Assembly (NCBI GenBank): GCA_018398575.1
Contig: JAGTXZ010000002.1
Span: 126,501 to 190,500, forward strand
DNA length: 64,000 nt
Reading direction: 5' to 3'
From: Ampelomyces quisqualis
Lineage: Eukaryota; Ascomycota; Dothideomycetes; Pleosporales; Phaeosphaeriaceae
In this document: one piece after another, positions 59,601 through 64,000 of the stretch
Numbering within the stretch: position 1 is the stretch's first letter
Layout of the letters: each line of letters starts with the position of its first letter
Program-made: the position numbers and the translations under genes
Notes under the pieces: generated by a model
What the model saw: the letters and a program-made list of their open reading frames with translations, nothing else
The model's database searches: none
Told to the model about the DNA's origin: nothing

Positions 59601-62213
59601 GCAGTAGAGTAAAAGAAGAAGAATCTAAAGAAGTAGTAGCTAGTCTAGAAGTTTAAGGCTAACGCCTAATTAGTTATCTAGTGTATTCTAAACACTCTAG
59701 TTTTATTACTGCTTAAGACTGTTATTAGTAATATACTAGAGGTTAAAAAGAAACTATTCTAAGTAAGCTACACACTAGCTAAGTTTAAGAACCTTTTAGT
59801 TGCCTTAACGCGCTATATAACAGTTAAAAGCGCTAATAAAGACTTAGATAGAGACTAACCTACTATAAGAACTAGTGTTAACTTACTAACCTAGGGCTTA
59901 CTTCTAGACTACGTGCTAGTTAAGGCAGTAGATAGAAAAGTAAGTAAGTGCTTTAGTATTAATGCTAAACACTAGTTAGACTTAGAGATTAGCTAGATTA
60001 AAAGGTACATCTAACGTAATAAAGAACTAGGCCTTAAGCTTACTACTAACAAGGACTTCTGCAAGCCTACTTACTATTAGAAGGAGTATAATTAAGCCTT
60101 AGGTGTAGAGCACCTTAGAAGAGAATGCCTAAAAGTACTTATTAACATTAAAGAAACCTAGTTTCTTAGCCTTATTAACTCTAGCGCAGAGCTTAACACT
60201 ATAAAAAGAGAAATAGTAAAATAAGCTATACTTCTAATTACTTCTTTACTAAAGAGTATAAGAACTACAAAGATAGTAGCAGTAGATAAGTTAACTAAAG
60301 AGTTTTAAGGCATTGTATAAGAAGTACTTATTACTATTAGGAGAATTAAAATCTGTACTAGCTTCTTTATCTTTAAGGAGTGCATAAACCTAATTATCCT
60401 AGGTAATCTCTTTCTAACAGACGCTTAAGCTAGAATCAAGTACGCAACCAATAGGCTAACCTAATACTTAATCTTTAGTAAGAATAGTAAGTAAAGTATA
60501 AGATTTGTATATACAAGAGGCAATTAGATTAACGCGCTAGAACTCTACTTAGAGCTTCTTGTAGGAAACATTAGAATAGTATAATTGCTAGCGTTTTACT
60601 TCTATCTAAACCTGTTACACAGCTAGACTAGAACTATTAATTGAACTTAACACAGCTTTAAATAGACTCTAATACTCTAAGCAATAATTAGCTAGTAATA
60701 AAGTTAGCAACAAAGTAGCTTTAACAGAAATCTTTATTACTAATTATTTCCTTAGAAACACAGTTCTTCTAGTAGCCTAGTATAAGCACTATAGGCGCAG
60801 GGCCTAATAGATCTATTATTATTAGTAACAGCAATAGAATAACTATGCTTGTTAGCAATAGTGTAGTTTATTACTCCTAGAATATTATAGCTAGTGTTGT
60901 AAGACAACTTCCTTAGAGCTTTAAAATTAATATTAGTGCTAAGAACTTCTAGGAAAAAGAGCTTAGTAAAGTAACTAGCAAGAAAGAGTTACTTGTTAAA
61001 GTAATAACAATTTAGCTAAAGCGCACAACTAATCTACAGTTAAACCACATCTTCTTTAACGTTAGTATATACAAGCAAAAAGCTTAAAAGGTCTAGCTAG
61101 TAGATAACTTAGGACAAGTTCTAAGAGTTATTAGTAGATACAAAGACTAGAAAGAACGCGCGCGCGCTTAACAGGGACTAAACAAGAAGAACGCTTAATT
61201 CTTAAGCTACTTTAAGCTATAATACGCAAAGTTCTCTAGAGGTACAAGGCTTACGCCTAAACGCCTATTAAAGATAAAGATCTCTCTAGACTTGCTTTTA
61301 TAAGAACAAGCTATGCTAAAAGAGCTACTTTACTAACAAGAAGCTGCCCTAGCCTAAGACTTTAGTAAATTAGGACAAGTTAGCTATAACGTAGTACTTC
61401 TAATTAAAATTAACACTGTTCTTTACAAGGCGTAGCAAGCTAATTAGTTTTTTATCTCCTAAAATCTTAGAGAAGTAGTAGTTAAAATAGTACAAGAATA
61501 TATTAACTAAGAGGCTCTTAAACTATGTAAAAGCTAGTACTAAAACCTATATTTTCTAGTAGCTAAGAAAGACAAAGAATATTAGCTTATTAATAACGCA
61601 TAGAAGATTAATAAAGTTACAATTTGCAACGCAAACCTACTACCTAATCTAGATAAATTTGTAGAAGATTTTGCTAGTTGCGTAATTATAAGCTTACTTA
61701 ACTTCTTTTTAGGATATAACTAAGTAGAGCTGCATAAGAACTTCTAAGACGTAATAGTGTTCTATATACCTATTAGACTAGTACACTAGTGTACGCTGCC
61801 TATAAGTATAACAAATTTAGTTACTAAATTTATACGCGTTATAACTAAGATATACTAAGATTACATTCTAGAACACTACAGGCCTTACCTAGATAACGTT
61901 TGCATTAAGAGACGAAAGTCTTACTATAATAGAATAGAAATTAAACTAGGTATTAGAAAATACGTTATAGAATACCTCTATAATATAAATGCTGTATTAG
62001 CAGATATTAAGCGCGCAAGAGCTATAATATTAGGCTACAGATTAGACTTTTGTTACGCGTTTATAGTTGTAGTAGGTTATTGTGTTAACGCTACTAGCTG
62101 CTATCCTAACTATAAGAAAATTAAGAAAATACTTTCCTAGCTACTTTATAGAGACCAAAAGGACGTTTGAATATTTATTAGTATATGCGTTTATTACAAA
62201 GTTATAAGAGGTT
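56603..62213 (+). mobile_element. Gypsy-5: RIP-degenerate Gypsy with a distinct RT, 3' part cut off
   Basis: Begins TGTAGTAAAG; its first 600 bases match 1-588 in reverse, defining its LTR/leader. A long plus-strand gag-pol follows, broken only by TAG/TAA. RT is readable from about 61240: VVLLIKINTVLYKA, NLYFLVAKKDKEY, SLLNFFLGYN, YRPYLDNVCIKRRKSYYNRI (about 61880-61935), RKYVIEYLYNINAVLADIKR and VVVGYCVNA. This is the Gypsy lineage with a DDV/DDM-type box and a KGPK-like segment after it; here the second Asp is Asn. It ends abruptly at about 62207 after ICVYYKVI, where Gypsy-6 is inserted, before RNase H and integrase. Confidence 0.75.
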
Positions 62214-64000
62214 TGTATAGCAGCAAAGTTACAAGATAATAATAGTAGTACAGGTAGAAGTAAGTTAATTCCTGTTCTGTAACTGTAGTGCAGAACTCTT
62301 CTTTTGTAGATATAACTAGATACGTATCCTTACAATAGGAATGCACTAGGCCTGCGCTAGCGTAGCGCTGTTAAGGCGCTAGGGTAGCTATACGCATTCT
62401 ACGCGTAAAGACGCTAGGGTAGCGTTATTGTAACGCAGGTGTGTTGCTGCGCAGCTAACAGCTCTATGCTGTTATATCCTTATAATTATTTCCTCTCCTC
62501 TAAAATTACTATCCTAGTAATATGTATAACGTTAGGCTTGTTAGCGCGTGCCTAATATTATTATTATAGGAGCTGTTTACTGTAAGGCTGTTATTATGCT
62601 AAGACTAAAACTCTAGGTAAATCTAAGAGGTAGCTAGTAGCTATAGTAATAGTAGAAATATAGTAGAACTTTGTGTGCGCAATCCTCTTTGCTTCTTTAG
62701 TAATAACTGCATTATTCTACTATTACAACTCTACTAGCTCTACGCTATTATAACTCTATTGCCTCTATATTAATTACTATAAGTACTACGCTTATACTGC
62801 CTGCTACTTCTACTATCCCTATAAGTAGTGCAACGCTAGCGTTGCAACGTTGCTAACCTAGCGCTTAGGCTACGCCTATTACTTGCTGCAGTAGCGTCCC
62901 TAATATTAAGCTAGCTATACTAGTTTGCCTGCGCTGCGCTAAGGGTCTAAAGATTAATAGTACTTTGTATAACTACGTCTCTAGCAGCCTGTAGTGCAAT
63001 AGGTACGCCTATAAGAAGAAGTCCTGCACTCTAGTACTACTAAGTTTTATTAAAGGCTAGAATACCTTATACTAGTAGCAGCAGCGCTTTGCTACTAATA
63101 AGGCTAGGGTAGACCTAGATGTTAACGCGTAGAAGACAGCGTTGCGCTAGTAGACTACCTTAGTAGAGCTTTTCCTCTGTAAGGAGGTAAAGTTTAGAGG
63201 TTGCTATTAGCCTAAGGGCAATAAGATCTAGATCCTACAGGTTAAGGTAACTAACTGCCTCTCTACTATAGTAGAGAGTATTCTTAATCTCCTGTAGGCC
63301 TAAGTAAGTTATTTTTTCTTCCTTCTTGCAGTTGCTGCGCTGTTGTTCTAACGTTATCTAGGCTAATCTTCTGCTACTTAGCAAGGCTAACGCGCAGTCT
63401 AACTCTAACCTTAATTTAGAGGAGTTTAGTGCTAACAAGGGCTCTAATTCTAGGGGGCGTAAGAAGCAAAAGAAGAAGAGGGATAAAACTCTTTCTTCTT
63501 AGAGCCCTACCTCTACGCTCTCTCTCTCTAAAGAAAAGAGTAAGGCTAAGGGCAAGGGCAAGGCTAAGGCTAAGGCTTAGGCCTCTAGGAAACGCCTAGC
63601 CAAGTCCTAGCTATCTAGGCAGCCTCTTTTTAAGCGCCCTGCTACTAAGGGCAAGCTAAAGCGCTCTTAACGCGCTACTACTACGCTGTTAACTTGCAAG
63701 TTAGTAGGTAATCTAGGTAAAGTTACTGCAGAGAGGCAGAAAGGTGTAGAAAAGGTTAAGGGGAAGGATAAGAAGGGTAGTAGAGACAAGTTCTCTATCT
63801 CTAAGGACCTAGATAACAAGAACTTTCTAGAGTAAGCTAGCGTTTATGCCTAGTTGCGCTGCTTAGGCGCTAGCGTTGCGCTGCTAAGGCGCCTAGTTTT
63901 TTCTTTTTTCTTTTTTTCCTTTGTTTTTCCTTTTGTTTTTTCTGTATATTAATTTATAATAATAATTAATCTCCTCTCTAGTTATACTTCTCTATAAGTA
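62214..64000 (-). mobile_element. Gypsy-6: 3' LTR and 3' region, running off the window
   Basis: After the abrupt end of Gypsy-5 comes an LTR-like stretch from TGTATAG at 62214 to about 62480, containing the direct repeat CGCTAGGGTAGC twice. A minus-strand purine tract (TTTTAGAGGAGAGG, 62494-62507) then marks a 3' LTR boundary for a minus-oriented element. Next, on the plus strand, comes an antisense ORF like those in other Gypsy elements. Pol itself lies beyond the window. The LTR right edge is uncertain by about 15 bases. Confidence 0.5.
62811..63834 (+). pseudogene. Antisense extra ORF of Gypsy-6 (Cys-rich, Lys-rich protein) with an apparent intron
   Basis: The plus-strand frame from about 62811 to 63303 reads VCLRCAKGLKINSTLYNYV, a CxxC pair. 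It then reads CNRYAYKKKSC (C-x2-C-x6-C with one Cys now Tyr) and FLCKEVKFRGCY. At 63304 a GTAAGT begins; GCTAAT occurs at 63362 and a CAG at 63397. Removing 63304-63397 (94 bp) joins in phase to a second frame. That frame encodes SRGRKKQKKKRDK, SKAKGKGKAKAKA and further basic stretches up to 63834. Stops are TAG/TAA only. The basic tail looks like a nuclear or nucleic-acid-binding region. It lies opposite the expected gag-pol strand. Start not defined. Confidence 0.55.

Overview
The window looks like a piece of the nuclear genome of a filamentous ascomycete (Pezizomycotina) with a two-speed, AT/GC-bipartite structure. Long AT-rich blocks (about 1-35,900, 40,700-49,150 and 53,050-64,000) are degenerate transposons. 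Two short islands of ordinary composition (about 35,900-40,650 and 49,150-53,050) hold the only intact genes. The AT-rich blocks show the marks of repeat-induced point mutation (RIP): CpA/TpG to TpA transitions, reading frames broken almost only by TAG/TAA, and paired LTRs that differ almost only by transitions. Small canonical introns (46-70 bp) in both genes, the fused biotin gene and a seven-helix Pth11/SAT4-type gene all fit an ascomycete.

Left block (1-35,918) is a nest of retrotransposons whose insertion order can be read from target-site duplications (TSDs). A plus-strand Gypsy element (Gypsy-2a, about 589-18,770) was hit by a complete Gypsy (Gypsy-1, 2198-9334, TSD TAAAG), a complete Copia (10679-15916, TSD AGTAG) and a solo LTR (17951-18279, TSD AATAC). 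It abuts a Copia remnant (about 18,900-21,377). That remnant was hit by Gypsy-3a (21378-35849, TSD ATTTA), which itself carries a short-TIR repeat (26820-27636) and a complete Gypsy-2b (28310-35216, TSD GTCTT).

Island 1 (35,919-40,650) starts with a lightly damaged pogo/Fot1-type DNA transposon (35919-38044, TIRs about 45 bp, TA duplication). Next to it is an intact three-exon gene for a Pth11-like/SAT4-family seven-transmembrane protein (38856-40171). The middle block is Gypsy-3b (40987-48837), a sibling of Gypsy-3a in the opposite orientation, with a solo LTR inside its left LTR.

Island 2 (49,150-53,050) carries an intact four-exon bifunctional biotin-synthesis gene (bioDA: dethiobiotin synthetase fused to DAPA aminotransferase, minus strand, 50230-52800). 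A decayed MmgE/PrpD-family gene converges on it tail to tail. The right block (53,050-64,000) holds a MULE-like remnant split by a second copy of the short-TIR repeat, the 5' part of a Gypsy (55410-56602), another Gypsy inserted into it (56603-62213), and the 3' part of a further Gypsy running off the window.

The most unusual recurring signal is an extra open reading frame on the strand opposite gag-pol, between the integrase end and the 3' LTR. It is seen in five Gypsy elements. In three it encodes a Cys-rich CxxC...C protein with basic or coiled-coil segments, in one copy apparently with a spliceosomal intron.
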